From contig NZ_JANTYU010000003.1 of the NCBI RefSeq assembly GCF_024806835.1, positions 310,001-374,000 on the forward strand: a stretch of 64,000 bases of DNA. Direction: 5' to 3'. The position numbers and the translations under genes were made by a program. The notes below the pieces were generated by a model. That model searched no databases, was not told where the DNA came from, and saw only the letters and a list, made by a program, of their open reading frames with translations. Of the stretch, positions 35,179 through 44,513 are shown one piece after another (positions within the stretch are counted from its first letter, which is position 1; each line of letters opens with the position of its first letter). This DNA is from Xanthomonas sp. 3793 (GTDB taxonomy: Bacteria > Pseudomonadota > Gammaproteobacteria > Xanthomonadales > Xanthomonadaceae).

Positions 35179-36063
35179 TCAATCGCGTTGCAGCCAGTCG
35201 ACCAGCGCTTGCAGCATGGTCGACGGCGCAGATTCGTGACGCAGCACGATCGACAGTTGCCGAGGCGCCCAGGCTTCATCCAGGGGCACCGTGACCAGCT
35301 GATCGCACACAGATGAGCGTTGCACTGCGGCGTGCGGAAGAATCGCCACGCCCATGCCGTGTGCGAGCATGCGGCACAACGCGTCGATGCCATGCACCTT
35401 TGCACGCGTGCGCAACTGCACGCCGGCGCGGTTCATTTGCACGCGCAGGTGCCGTTGCAAGGCGCTGTCGCCGGCCAGGCCCAGCGTGTCCACTCCCGCG
35501 AGCTCGCGCAAGCGCAGCGTCGAGGCGCCAGCCAGTGGATGCGTGGCAGCCATCACCAGCACCAAGCGATCCTCGCGGAACGGCAGCACCTGCAGGCCAC
35601 TGACATCGGCATGGCCCGCGACAACCGCGATATCGGCGCGTTCCTCTCGCACCGCATCGGCGGCGGCGTCGCTGCCCTGCTCGGTCAACGCCAGATCCAG
35701 CTGCGGATGGGCGATGAGAAACTCCGCCAGCCGCTCGGGCAGCCATGCCGACAGCGCTGCGGTATTGGCCGCCAGCCGCAGCGTCACCTGCCCGCCGCCA
35801 CCGTAGCCGCCCAGCTCCAGCTGCAATGCCTCGGCCTGCCGCTGCAGCTGCCGTGCGTGCCGCAGCAACACACCACCGGCCGGGGTCAGGCTGACACCGC
35901 GGCGCCCGCGTTCCAGCAGCACGGCGCCCGCTTGCAGCTCCAGCGCACGAATCCGCGCGCTGGCAGCCGCCAACGACAACGCCGCGCGTTGCGCCCCGGC
36001 CGTGATGCTGCCCGCCTCGGCCACCGCGATGAACAACCGTAGATCGACAAATTCCAGATGCAT
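35179..36063 (-). CDS. LysR-family transcriptional regulator
   Basis: 294 residues. The N-terminal helix-turn-helix (MHLEFVDLRLFIAVAEAGSI to LTPAGGVLLRHARQL) is typical of LysR proteins, although the recognition-helix area has more Ala than usual (GAQRAALSLAAASARIRAL). The effector domain (about 90-294) has DIAVVAGHADVSGL and the MLAHGMGVAILPHAAV block. It is divergent from a TauE/SafE transporter gene across 178 bases and is its likely regulator. A short dyad ATAC-GT-GTAT sits at 36079-36088 in that gap. Confidence 0.93.
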   Translation of the reverse strand: MHLEFVDLRLFIAVAEAGSITAGAQRAALSLAAASARIRALELQAGAVLLERGRRGVSLTPAGGVLLRHARQLQRQAEALQLELGGYGGGGQVTLRLAANTAALSAWLPERLAEFLIAHPQLDLALTEQGSDAAADAVREERADIAVVAGHADVSGLQVLPFREDRLVLVMAATHPLAGASTLRLRELAGVDTLGLAGDSALQRHLRVQMNRAGVQLRTRAKVHGIDALCRMLAHGMGVAILPHAAVQRSSVCDQLVTVPLDEAWAPRQLSIVLRHESAPSTMLQALVDWLQRD

Positions 36064-36241
36064 GACCGCTCCACTCGCATACGTGTATCCATCGAAGTGC
36101 ACTGGCCGCCGACGAAACAGGCGGACGGGCCATGGATCTTTCCACGCTCCGCTTCCTGTGCCTCACCCTTCGGCTCCGCCGAAGCCTGCATCAAACAATC
36201 CCGCATTGTCTGTCGCGCAACAAGCCCGGATCCTTGCCTGC

Positions 36242-36985
36242 ATGGAGACATTGCACACCCACTGGCATCTGATCGCAGGTGTTTTCCTGCTGGCCGGCTG
36301 GGTCAAGGGCGTGGCCGGAATGGGCTTGCCGACCGTTGCAATGGGACTGCTCGGCCTGTGGCTGACGCCTGCCGAGGCAGCGGCCTTGCTGGCACTGCCT
36401 TCGCTGGTGACGAATGTGCAGCAAGCCTGGGGGCCAAACACGCTGACCCTGTTGCGACGTCTGTGGCCATTGCTGGCAACCGTGACACTCGGCACCTGGC
36501 TCAGTGCAGGGGTGATGACAGGCGCCGACCCCGCCCTGGTCCGCGCCGGCTTGGGCGCGCTGCTGGCGCTGTACGCCCTGCTTGGGCTGGCCCGCCGACA
36601 GTGGACGATGCAGGCGCGTCACGAACCCTGGGTCGGGCCATTGGCCGGACTGGTCACCGGTCTGTTGAGTGGCGCCACCGGCGTGTTCGTGCTGCCATCA
36701 CTGCCTTACCTCAGCGCATTGCACCTCCCGCGCGAGCTGTTGATCCGGTCGCTGGGCTGGTGTTTCGGCATTGCGACATTGGCGCTGGCCATCGCCCTGG
36801 CCTGGCACGGTGCGCTACCCGGCGCGGCGATCGCTCCGTCGCTGTGGGCGCTGCTGCCCACCGTCATCGGCATGTCGCTGGGTGCCTGGGTGCGCAATCG
36901 CATTTCTGCAGATATGTTTCGGCGCTTTTTTTTCACCACGTTGCTGGTGCTCGGCCTGCAAGGTATGTGGCAGGCGCTGGCGTAA
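36242..36985 (+). CDS. TauE/SafE-family membrane transporter
   Basis: 247 residues with about eight hydrophobic segments and the two glycine-containing repeat motifs of the family (AGWVKGVAGMGLPTVAMGLL near the N-terminus, GLVTGLLSGATGVFVLPSLP in the middle). Members export sulfite, sulfoacetate or other organic anions. The adjacent divergent LysR gene suggests substrate-responsive control. I chose the ATG at 36242, just before the first membrane helix. Confidence 0.9.
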   Translation: METLHTHWHLIAGVFLLAGWVKGVAGMGLPTVAMGLLGLWLTPAEAAALLALPSLVTNVQQAWGPNTLTLLRRLWPLLATVTLGTWLSAGVMTGADPALVRAGLGALLALYALLGLARRQWTMQARHEPWVGPLAGLVTGLLSGATGVFVLPSLPYLSALHLPRELLIRSLGWCFGIATLALAIALAWHGALPGAAIAPSLWALLPTVIGMSLGAWVRNRISADMFRRFFFTTLLVLGLQGMWQALA

Positions 36986-37090
36986 AGCCACATCGGACGT
37001 AATGAGGCATTGCAACGCGCGCGGGCGCGGCAGCCGCTCAGCGGTCAAACCCGCTCGCGCCGCCGCACCGGACATCTAAAGGGTCGGCCA

Positions 37091-37121
37091 ACAAAAACGC
37101 CACCGCAGTGCGGTGGCGTTT
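37091..37121 (-). terminator. Rho-independent terminator of prc
   Basis: ACGCCACCGCA and TGCGGTGGCGT form an 11-bp stem (37097-37119) with almost no loop. On the minus strand it is followed by TTTTGTTGG. It lies about 45 bases after the prc stop. Confidence 0.8.
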
Positions 37122-37163
37122 CCTGCTTCAACCCGATGTTGTCGCCAGCTGCTCGGCAAACAA

Positions 37164-39347
37164 TCAGTCGGCCCAACGTCCCGGCGCTGTCGACTGCGGC
37201 AACACCTGCGCCGACAGCGGCTGATCCTGCGCAAGCAGGCCCAGCGCATCGGCCAGAATCGCGGCCGATTCATGCAGCAGCGGATCGGGGCGCTTTTCTG
37301 CGGCCTTCTCGCGTGCGGTGTCCTTGACGATGTCGCGCTCATTGCCGGTCAGGCCGTCGTCGCTGTCATCAGCGAGCGGATCCAGCGGCAGGCCCAACTG
37401 CTTGCGCACCTGCTGGCGATCCTTGCGCTGCTGATCCTGCTTCTGACGCTCGGCAACGCGCTCTGCTTCGTTCAAGGAGATGTACTTCTTGGCCTTTTCG
37501 TCGCGGAACTGCTTGACGTCCTCTTCCCACCACTGGAACTCCTTGTCGGCCGCGATGCGCGCGGTGTGCAGCGTCTGCAACTTGGGCAGCAGGGGCGCGA
37601 AGTTGCCGTACTGGGTGTGCGGTGCGGCAGCGATGCGCGTCCACGGCAGCGCATTGTCGTAGGTGCTTTCGCCGAACTCGGTGGCATCCACACTGGCCGG
37701 GAACGCGATATCCGGTACCACGCCCTTGTGCTGGGTGCTGGAACCGCTGACGCGGAAGAACTGCGCAATCGTCAGCTTGACCTGACCATAGCGCTGGCCT
37801 TCGGCGGCGGGCCAACGGTCCAGGTCGACGATGTTCTGCACCGTGCCCTTGCCGAAGCTGGTCTCACCGATCACCAGGCCGCGACCGTAATCCTGGATCG
37901 CACCGGCAAAGATTTCCGAAGCCGAGGCCGAGCCACGGTTGATCAGGACGCCGAGCGGGCCATCCCAGGCCACCTTCGGATTGCTGTCGCCATTGACGGT
38001 CACGCGGCCGCCGGATTCGCGCACCTGCACCACCGGACCCTGCTCGATGAACAGGCCGGTGAGCTCGATCGCTTCGTCCAGCGAACCGCCGCCGTTGTTG
38101 CGCAGGTCCAGCACCACGCCATCGACCTTGTCGGTCTTGAAGCCGGCCAGCAGCTTGGCGACGTCGCGCGTTGCCGATGCGTAATCGGTCGCGTTACGGC
38201 GACGGCCTTCGAAGTCCTGGTAGAAGCCCGGCAGCTTGATGATGCCGATGCGGCGTTCCGGTTCGCTGCCCTTGGCCGGCAGGGTGATCGTCTCGCCCTT
38301 GGCAGCCTGTTCGGCCAGACGCACCTTCTGCCGGGTCAGGGTCACGGTGCGGTGCTTGCCGTCGATGCCGGACTCGGCCGGGATGTACTCCAGGCGCACC
38401 TGGGTATCCTTGCTGCCGCGAATCTTGGCCACCACATCGTCGATGCGCCAGCCGATCACATCCTCGATCGCGCCGTTCTTGGCCTGGCCCACACCGACGA
38501 TGCGATCGCCCGGCTTGAGCGTTCCATCCACTGCGGCCGGACCACCCGGGATCACCTCGCGGATCACCACCATGTCGTCCTGCTTCTGCAGTTGCGCGCC
38601 GATGCCTTCCAGCGACAACGACATCTGCTGGTTGAACGTCTCGGCGGTGCGCGGGGTGAAGTAATCGGTATGCGGGTCGACGGCGTTGGTGTAGGCGTTG
38701 ACGAAGAACTGGAACACGTCCTCGCCCTTGAGCTGCTTCACCGAATCGGCGAGCGCGGCGTAACGCTTGTCCAGCGTCTTGCGGATGTCCTCAGGCTTCT
38801 TGCCGGCCAGCTTCAGGCGCAGCCAGTCGTTCATCACCGACTGCCGCCACAGGACGTCCAGCTGCTTGTCGTCCGAGGCCCACGGCACGTCCTTGCGGTC
38901 GTACTCGAACTTGTCGCTACCAGTGAAATCGAAGTCCTGCTTGAGCAGGTCGCGCGCGTATTTGACGCGCTGGTCGACGCGCTTCTTGTAGATCGCAAAC
39001 ACCTGGAACGCCGGCTCCAGATTGCCGCCGCGCAGCGCATCGCCTACGCCGGACTGCAGCGGCGCAAAGCCGTCGATGTCGGCCTGGGTGAAGAATTGCT
39101 TGCCGCCGTCCAACGTTTCCAGGTAGCGCTTGAACACGTCCTTGGACATCGCCTCGTCCAGCGTCCGCGGACGGTAGGCATAGCGGCTGTCGGACAGCAG
39201 GCCATAGACCAGTTTGGTCGCCGTCGCCTGTTCGGGCGTGGCGGCGGCCGGCAGCGCAGTGTCGGCGCGTGCGAGCAAGGCCATCGGAGTGGTCAACACC
39301 AGCGCCAGCAGGCCGGCCTTCATGGACGCAGAAACGTTGTAGGTCAT
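37164..39347 (-). CDS. prc: Tail-specific (carboxyl-terminal processing) protease
   Basis: 727 residues, the length of long Prc/Tsp proteases. A signal peptide (AGLLALVLTTPMALLARA) is followed by the N-terminal Prc domain, a PDZ domain (about 235-320, VIREVIPGGPAAVDGTLKPG), the S41 protease with catalytic Ser in GSASASEIFAG and Lys in TSFGKGTVQ, and a DUF3340-type C-terminal helical tail rich in charged residues. It degrades periplasmic proteins with nonpolar C-termini and in relatives processes PBP3 and peptidoglycan hydrolases. Translation may start at 39347 or at the Met of MKAG (39323). Confidence 0.95.
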   Translation of the reverse strand: MTYNVSASMKAGLLALVLTTPMALLARADTALPAAATPEQATATKLVYGLLSDSRYAYRPRTLDEAMSKDVFKRYLETLDGGKQFFTQADIDGFAPLQSGVGDALRGGNLEPAFQVFAIYKKRVDQRVKYARDLLKQDFDFTGSDKFEYDRKDVPWASDDKQLDVLWRQSVMNDWLRLKLAGKKPEDIRKTLDKRYAALADSVKQLKGEDVFQFFVNAYTNAVDPHTDYFTPRTAETFNQQMSLSLEGIGAQLQKQDDMVVIREVIPGGPAAVDGTLKPGDRIVGVGQAKNGAIEDVIGWRIDDVVAKIRGSKDTQVRLEYIPAESGIDGKHRTVTLTRQKVRLAEQAAKGETITLPAKGSEPERRIGIIKLPGFYQDFEGRRRNATDYASATRDVAKLLAGFKTDKVDGVVLDLRNNGGGSLDEAIELTGLFIEQGPVVQVRESGGRVTVNGDSNPKVAWDGPLGVLINRGSASASEIFAGAIQDYGRGLVIGETSFGKGTVQNIVDLDRWPAAEGQRYGQVKLTIAQFFRVSGSSTQHKGVVPDIAFPASVDATEFGESTYDNALPWTRIAAAPHTQYGNFAPLLPKLQTLHTARIAADKEFQWWEEDVKQFRDEKAKKYISLNEAERVAERQKQDQQRKDRQQVRKQLGLPLDPLADDSDDGLTGNERDIVKDTAREKAAEKRPDPLLHESAAILADALGLLAQDQPLSAQVLPQSTAPGRWAD

Positions 39348-39683
39348 CGAATGGCTCTCGGCACAAGGCCGACGAAAGAAAGGCGGTGAACGGATCAGAC
39401 AGCATGACAGTGCCCAAAGTTGCTGGCGTTGTCATCTGCTGGCTGAATCAGCCTAGCGCCGGGTCTGTATCGGATTGTGAACGCGACCGTACCTTGCGCC
39501 GGCGCCCGGACTGTCGGATACGACACGGCCCCGTGCGCTGCACGGGGCCGGCGATGAAACGATGGCTTAGGTGCCATCCAGCTGACGCCGTCACAATCGC
39601 GCGTCATGGGACCTTGCATCCACGCGCGCGGCTTCGAACGCCTGGTGCCGCTGACGCAGGACGCATCGAGCGCCCCGCGTTGC
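39348..39683. other. Region between prc and lipA with one perfect hairpin
   Basis: 336 bases. The prc promoter should be in the left half. At 39527-39549 GGCCCCGTGC pairs perfectly with GCACGGGGCC across a three-base loop; there is no T tract, but its place 135 bases after lipA would suit a weak terminator. No protein-like frame. Confidence 0.5.
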
Positions 39684-40697
39684 TCAGGCAGCGACGCCTG
39701 CGCCGGCAGCCTGGCGATCGGCGTGATACGACGAGCGCACCATCGGGCCAGACGCCACGTGGCTGAAACCCAATGCGTTGCCGTAGTCTTCCAGCGCCTT
39801 GTATTCCTCAGGCGTCCAGTAGCGCATCACCGGGTGGTGGTGCGGCGTCGGCTGCAGATACTGGCCGATCGTGATCATGTCCACATCGTGCGCACGCAGA
39901 TCGCGCAAGGTAGCCTGCACCTGCTCCATGGTTTCGCCCAGCCCGAGCATGATGCCGGACTTGGTAGCGATGGAAGGATGCTGCGCCTTGAAGCGTTGCA
40001 GCAGGGTCAGCGACCACTGGTAATCCGCACCGGGGCGCACGTTCGGATACAGATCCGGTACGGTTTCGATGTTGTGGTTGAACACGTCCGGCGGACTCAG
40101 CGCCAGGATCTCCAGCGCGCGGTCCATGCGGCCCTTGCCGCGGAAATCCGGGGTCAGGATCTCGATGCGGGTGTTGGGCGAGCTGGCACGGATGGCTGCG
40201 ATGCAGTCCACGAAGTGCTGGGCGCCGCCGTCGCGCAAGTCGTCGCGGTCGACGCTGGTGACCACCACGTACTTCAGGCCCATGTCGGCCACCGTGGTCG
40301 CCAGACTGGCCGGCTCGTTGGCATCCGGCGGCTTGGGCCGGCCGTGCGCCACATCGCAGAACGAGCAGCGTCGTGTGCACACCTCGCCCAGGATCATGAA
40401 GGTCGCGGTGCCGTGGCTGAAGCACTCGTGGATGTTCGGGCAACTGGCTTCTTCGCACACCGTGACCAGGCGGTTTTCGCGCAGCTTGGCCTTGAGGTTC
40501 TGCACTGCGTTGCCGGACGGAATCCGCACGCGAATCCAGGACGGCTTGCGCAGCACCGGCGCGTCGACGAACTGCACCGGCGAGCGGTTGATCTTGTCGC
40601 CACCGATCTGCTTGACGCCAGTCTGCAGCGGCGCAGGCGCGGCGCTGTCGCCGGAAACGACCTGCAAGGGGATGGAGCGGGCGATAGGCTGGGTCAT
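39684..40697 (-). CDS. lipA: Lipoyl synthase
   Basis: 337 residues. Two iron-sulfur motifs are present: the auxiliary [12 protein letters not shown] (Cx4Cx5C) and the radical [11 protein letters not shown] (Cx3Cx2C). The C-terminal RSSYHAD provides the serine ligand of the auxiliary cluster. It inserts sulfur at C6 and C8 of octanoyl groups bound to E2 or GcvH proteins. The ATG at 40695-40697 was chosen by family length; it has no strong ribosome site. It follows lipB after 14 bases. Confidence 0.97.
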   Translation of the reverse strand: MTQPIARSIPLQVVSGDSAAPAPLQTGVKQIGGDKINRSPVQFVDAPVLRKPSWIRVRIPSGNAVQNLKAKLRENRLVTVCEEASCPNIHECFSHGTATFMILGEVCTRRCSFCDVAHGRPKPPDANEPASLATTVADMGLKYVVVTSVDRDDLRDGGAQHFVDCIAAIRASSPNTRIEILTPDFRGKGRMDRALEILALSPPDVFNHNIETVPDLYPNVRPGADYQWSLTLLQRFKAQHPSIATKSGIMLGLGETMEQVQATLRDLRAHDVDMITIGQYLQPTPHHHPVMRYWTPEEYKALEDYGNALGFSHVASGPMVRSSYHADRQAAGAGVAA

Positions 40698-40711
40698 GGC
40701 GATACGGGCGC

Positions 40712-41404
40712 TCAGGCCGGAAGCGAAAGGTCGGGCATTGCGGAGGCGGGGTGCAGGGTCAGGCCGAATTGGCGCGCCAGCTGATCGAGCAGCACGGCCT
40801 TGACGGCCTCCATCCCGGAGGGGCCGCCCAAGTCTAGCACCGAGGTCACCTGCAGGCCCTGATAGCCGCAGGGGTTGATGCGGTGGAAGGGTTCCAGGTC
40901 CATCGCCACGTTGAACGACAACCCGTGGAAGGTGCAGCCCCGGCGCACGCGAATGCCGAGTGCGGCGATCTTGGCGCCGCCGACGTACACACCCGGCGCA
41001 CCTTCGCGGCGTTCGGCCACGATGTTCCACTCGTCCAGCGTATCGATCAGCGCCTGCTCGATCTTGCAGACGTAATCGCGCACGCCGATCTTGAGCCGAC
41101 GCAGATCCAGCAGCGGATAGACCACCAGCTGGCCGGGGCCGTGATAGGTCACCTGACCGCCACGGTCCACCTGCAGCACCGGAATATCGCCCGGCGCCAG
41201 CACGTGCTCCGGCTTGCCGGCCTGGCCCAGCGTGAACACCGGCGCATGCTCGACCACCCACACCTCATCGGCAGTTTGCTCGTCGCGTGCATCGGTGAAA
41301 CGCTGCATTGCACGCCATACCGGAGCGTAATCCTGCTGACCGAGGTCGCGCAGCTGCGCAGGCGAAGCCGCAACCACGGCGGGCTCGGCCGCTACAGCGT
41401 CCAC
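40712..41404 (-). CDS. lipB: Octanoyl-ACP:protein N-octanoyltransferase
   Basis: 230 residues. [21 protein letters not shown] is the LipB signature; the catalytic Lys is in [12 protein letters not shown] and the catalytic Cys in NPCGYQGL. It moves octanoate from acyl carrier protein to lipoyl domains, the step before LipA. The start overlaps the ybeD-like gene by 13 bases, so lipoate genes and ybeD are coupled, as in the order known from E. coli. Confidence 0.97.
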   Translation of the reverse strand: MDAVAAEPAVVAASPAQLRDLGQQDYAPVWRAMQRFTDARDEQTADEVWVVEHAPVFTLGQAGKPEHVLAPGDIPVLQVDRGGQVTYHGPGQLVVYPLLDLRRLKIGVRDYVCKIEQALIDTLDEWNIVAERREGAPGVYVGGAKIAALGIRVRRGCTFHGLSFNVAMDLEPFHRINPCGYQGLQVTSVLDLGGPSGMEAVKAVLLDQLARQFGLTLHPASAMPDLSLPA

Positions 41405-41670
41405 TTCACTTCCGGATGGTCGCGCAAGGCCTGATGCGCCGCGTCGAACTGCTCCCGGCTCTCGGCGCGGAAGCCGATCTTGACCGAGACATACTTGCCG
41501 TTGGAAGAATGCTTCCAGCTGACGCTTTCCTGCAGCAGCTCCACACCGGTGGCAGCGAGCAGGCGCGGCAATTCGGTTTCCAGGCCGCGCTCGGCCGCAC
41601 CCATGGCGCTGAGCTCGAAGGTACCGGGAAACTGGAAGCCGTGATCGGGGTTGTCGGTGCTGATATCCAT
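41392..41670 (-). CDS. ybeD: YbeD/DUF493-family protein
   Basis: 92 residues with [20 protein letters not shown] and [24 protein letters not shown], a small alpha/beta fold of the DUF493 family. It has no catalytic residues and is thought to be regulatory or ligand-binding. Its place just before lipB is conserved in gammaproteobacteria, here with overlapping frames. Confidence 0.92.
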   Translation of the reverse strand: MDISTDNPDHGFQFPGTFELSAMGAAERGLETELPRLLAATGVELLQESVSWKHSSNGKYVSVKIGFRAESREQFDAAHQALRDHPEVKWTL

Positions 41671-41727
41671 CGCCCCATTATCGGGCCGGTGGAGGGCAAA
41701 CCCAAGTCCGCGCTCCCCAGAACGACA

Positions 41728-41759
41728 AGCGGAGCCGCGTGCATGGCACCGGCTCCGCT
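41728..41759 (-). terminator. Hairpin after the CsgG-like gene
   Basis: AGCGGAGCCG (41728-41737) pairs perfectly with CGGCTCCGCT (41750-41759), loop of 12 bases. On the minus strand CTTGTCGTTCTG follows, which is only weakly T-rich. It probably ends the CsgG-like transcript before ybeD-lipB-lipA. Confidence 0.5.
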
Positions 41760-41947
41760 CGTCCCGCCAGCCAGTGGGCGCCTGACGGATTCATTCAACG
41801 ATTGTGTTCGACAGCGAAGCGATACACCCGCCAAATCAGGCCGCGCCCGGAGGGCAGCTGCACGCGCTGGACACCTAATTTTCGGGACGCCGGCCTGACT
41901 GTCTGACACGGGGCGATCGGCCGGACACATCCGGCCGATGCCAGTGC

Positions 41948-42937
41948 TTACTTGGACAATTGCAGCATGGCCGACGATACCCAGCCGCGGTTGCCCATCT
42001 CGTCCTCGACTTCCCACATGACGCCTTCCTTGGTGCCGGTGGGGTACAGCATCATGCCAGGCTCCAGCGTGCGCACTGCTGCGCCAGAGCCCTTGGCGTT
42101 AGCCAACAGACGCCCTGCGCGAGTGACCGTGACCGCCTGCTGGGTGTTGGACGCGGCCGGATTGCCGGACAGCCCGCCCAGCTGAGTGACGACATCGGTG
42201 TACGCCTGCAGATAGGCCAGCGTGATCACCTGGCCAATCTCGGTATTGGCATAACCGCCAACGCCAGCTGCACCCAAGCCGCCGCCAGTGAAGAGGCCAC
42301 CCGCACCGCCCCAGCCCATATCGGTTCTCTTGGCGTTACCTTCGGCCATGGCAACCTGCTCGGACGAGCGCACATCGGTGATGGTCAACGCTACGTCAGC
42401 AGTCTTCTTGGTGAAATTCAATCCTCCCACCAGGGCGCCCGCATTACCGCCCACCAAGCCGCCCAGCAGACCTGCCATCGCGCTGCCGCCAGCATTGCTG
42501 TTCTGCGAAATGAGGTCTGGCGTCATTACGTAGTCGGCTGCGCGGATCTGCCCCTTACCCACGTTGGAACGCGCACGCAGATCGCCACTGGCCGCCAGAT
42601 CGCGCTCGCGCTGCGATGCAGCCATGCCCGCACCACGATCCACCAGGGTGAAGCAACGTGACTTGTTGACAAACACCTTGATCAACTTGGAAGGCGCCGG
42701 CAACTGCTGACCCGTCCACCAGTCGACCGCGTCTTCCGGCTCGATGACCGACAGGCTGCCCAGCGGCTTGGCGCACGTCGGGATCTGCGCAACGCCTTGT
42801 TTGCGTTCGTCCTGTGCGGAACCCTTGCCCTTGAAGGCATCCTTGAAGCCGGCCGATGCCGGCGCGCTGACGCTGGCCAATGCAATACCCAGCACGCTGG
42901 TCAGTGCCACCGCGCTCAAAGAAATCGTCTTGCTCAT
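41948..42937 (-). CDS. CsgG/HfaB-like exported protein with C-terminal SH3-like domain
   Basis: 329 residues. A signal peptide ends in SVSAPASAG; there is no lipobox Cys, unlike CsgG itself. The middle matches CsgG-type sequence: VFVNKSRCFTLVDRG, RDLAASGDLRARSNVGKGQI, AADYVMTPDLI and ADVALTITDVRSSEQVAMAEG. A Gly-rich insert (about 155-240) is unusual. The last 55 residues (MMLYPTGTKEGVMWEVEDE, GNRGWVSSAML) form an SH3b-like domain. AGGGG precedes the ATG (42935-42937). It may act at the outer membrane or bind peptidoglycan; no curli genes are near. Confidence 0.8.
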   Translation of the reverse strand: MSKTISLSAVALTSVLGIALASVSAPASAGFKDAFKGKGSAQDERKQGVAQIPTCAKPLGSLSVIEPEDAVDWWTGQQLPAPSKLIKVFVNKSRCFTLVDRGAGMAASQRERDLAASGDLRARSNVGKGQIRAADYVMTPDLISQNSNAGGSAMAGLLGGLVGGNAGALVGGLNFTKKTADVALTITDVRSSEQVAMAEGNAKRTDMGWGGAGGLFTGGGLGAAGVGGYANTEIGQVITLAYLQAYTDVVTQLGGLSGNPAASNTQQAVTVTRAGRLLANAKGSGAAVRTLEPGMMLYPTGTKEGVMWEVEDEMGNRGWVSSAMLQLSK

Positions 42938-43235
42938 GTTTTTCCCCTGACACCTGCGCTGCCCTTGGCGAACGCGATCCGTTGGTGATGAAATGGCCTG
43001 CAAGGCCGCCGTTCCTTGGGGCTTCTTTCCCCGGGGCGCATCATATGCTATTCGCGCGCGCTTTTCATCGCTACTCCGTCGCAGTGTCGGCGCGTCAGAT
43101 GGAACGGATCGGTGCCTGAGCCAGCGTCGCTGCGGCGCGGCCCCCAGGGCATGATGGCTCGCTTGTTCACGCGGCGCAGCCGCGGGCGCAGGCACCTTTG
43201 CACCATCCCGCCCCTCCTTGTCCACCAGGCCTTCC

Positions 43236-44297
43236 ATGCTCCGACCGCGCGCGTTGTCTGCTGCCTTGCTGCTCTCTCTCACCGGGCTGTCGATGCCGGC
43301 CATCGCGGCGGATCAGTGCGATTCCAGCCGACTGGGTCGCACGCCGCCGGCGGTCAATTTCCGGGTCGACAACGATTTGTTCGGCGGTGAAGACCAGGAC
43401 CAGGGGTATTCCAACGGTGCGGTATTGACCCTGGTCTCGCCCAACCTGGTCGACTACACCGACGACCCGTGCCTGCCGCGCACCGCACGCTGGGTCAACA
43501 GCTATCTGGAGCGGCTGCACCCGGGCGAGTTCGACCAGCAGAACATGGTGTTCTCGATCGGCCAGGCGATCTTTACGCCCACCGATTACACCCGTCGCGA
43601 CGTGATCCCGGACGACCGTCCGTATGCGGGCATCCTGCTGGCGAGCTTTGGCTACAACGCGCGTAACGATGCGCACCTGCGGACCACGCAGTTGCAGGTG
43701 GGCGTGGTTGGCCCGTGGGCATTCGCGCAGGAAGCGCAGGATGCGATCCACGACGCGCTGGGCGACGAGAAATTCCAGGGCTGGGACAACCAGCTGCACA
43801 ACGAGCCGCTGATCAACCTGGTGCACGAACGCATGCGCCGCTGGCCGGCCGATGCCAGCGGCAATGCCGATGGATTGGGCTGGGACTTCATCTCGCACTG
43901 GGGCGGCGCAGTGGGCAACATGGCGACGCACCTGAACGCCGGTGGCGAAGCGCGTTTTGGCTGGAAACTGCCGGACGATTTCGGCAGCACCCCCACCCGC
44001 CCGGCGGGCGAAAACACGGCCCCGAGCCGGCTGGGACGTGCCAGTGGCTGGTCGGGCCACCTGTTCGTGACCACAGACGCACGCTGGGTGATCCGCGACA
44101 TCACCCTGGATGGCAACACCTTCCGCAACAGCCACAGCGTGGACAAACGCCCGTTTGTGGGCGATGTCGGCTACGGCCTGGCGGTGATGTACGGCCGCTG
44201 GAAGTTCGCGCTGGCCCGCTACCACCGCACCCGCGAATTCGAGACCCAACGCGAAACCCCGGTGTACGGCAGCTTCACGATCAGTCGGATGCTTTGA
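43236..44297 (+). CDS. LpxR-like outer-membrane lipid A 3'-O-deacylase
   Basis: 353 residues. The signal peptide ends MPAIAA. NFRVDNDLFGGEDQDQGYSNG contains the Asn-Asp pair and the following polar residues of the LpxR active site, and DDRPYAGILLASF is the family signature (DUF2219). The C-terminal strands end TFSISRM-like (GSFTISRML). LpxR removes the 3'-acyloxyacyl chain of lipid A, lowering recognition by hosts. I chose the ATG at 43236. It is divergent from the CsgG-like gene across 298 bases and converges on dacC. Confidence 0.87.
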   Translation: MLRPRALSAALLLSLTGLSMPAIAADQCDSSRLGRTPPAVNFRVDNDLFGGEDQDQGYSNGAVLTLVSPNLVDYTDDPCLPRTARWVNSYLERLHPGEFDQQNMVFSIGQAIFTPTDYTRRDVIPDDRPYAGILLASFGYNARNDAHLRTTQLQVGVVGPWAFAQEAQDAIHDALGDEKFQGWDNQLHNEPLINLVHERMRRWPADASGNADGLGWDFISHWGGAVGNMATHLNAGGEARFGWKLPDDFGSTPTRPAGENTAPSRLGRASGWSGHLFVTTDARWVIRDITLDGNTFRNSHSVDKRPFVGDVGYGLAVMYGRWKFALARYHRTREFETQRETPVYGSFTISRML

Positions 44298-44299
44298 GG

Positions 44300-44475
44300 G
44301 CTGGGATTGGGGAGTCGGATTGGGGATTCGCAAGAGCGTGCTGTTTGTGCTTTGCGACAGTCGGCCTCCGGATCGAAGTTGGAACTCGGGACCCCGATCC
44401 GTCAAAGCGGGCAGCCGGGGCTTTGCACCCGCTCTGGCTGTTGCGAATCCCGAATCCCGAATGCCCAATCCCCGC
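44300..44475. repeat. Heptamer-type GGGATTG/GGGATTC repeats flanking an intergenic segment
   Basis: Imperfect GGGATTG and GGGATTC units occur at about 44305-44333 and, in inverted orientation, GAATCCC units at about 44446-44472. The same short motif recurs at 54546, 54910, 55806, 55930, 61615 and 62444 in this window. Confidence 0.65.
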
Positions 44476-44481
44476 CAACAA

Positions 44482-44510
44482 AAAAGCCGGCTTTCGCCGG
44501 CTTTTTCTTT
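44482..44510. terminator. Bidirectional Rho-independent terminator
   Basis: AAAAGCCGGC and GCCGGCTTTTT enclose a short loop (44482-44506), with A and T runs on both sides. It can end dacC (minus) four bases after its stop and the LpxR-like transcript (plus). Confidence 0.88.
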
Positions 44511-44513
44511 GGA

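Noticed and set aside
35179..36063. Degenerate recognition helix of the LysR protein as a sign of a pseudogene
   Set aside because: The frame is complete, of normal length, and the effector domain is intact; alanine-rich helices are common in GC-rich genomes.
37113..39389. A 758-codon plus-strand frame opposite prc
   Set aside because: Antisense shadow of a firmly identified protease gene.
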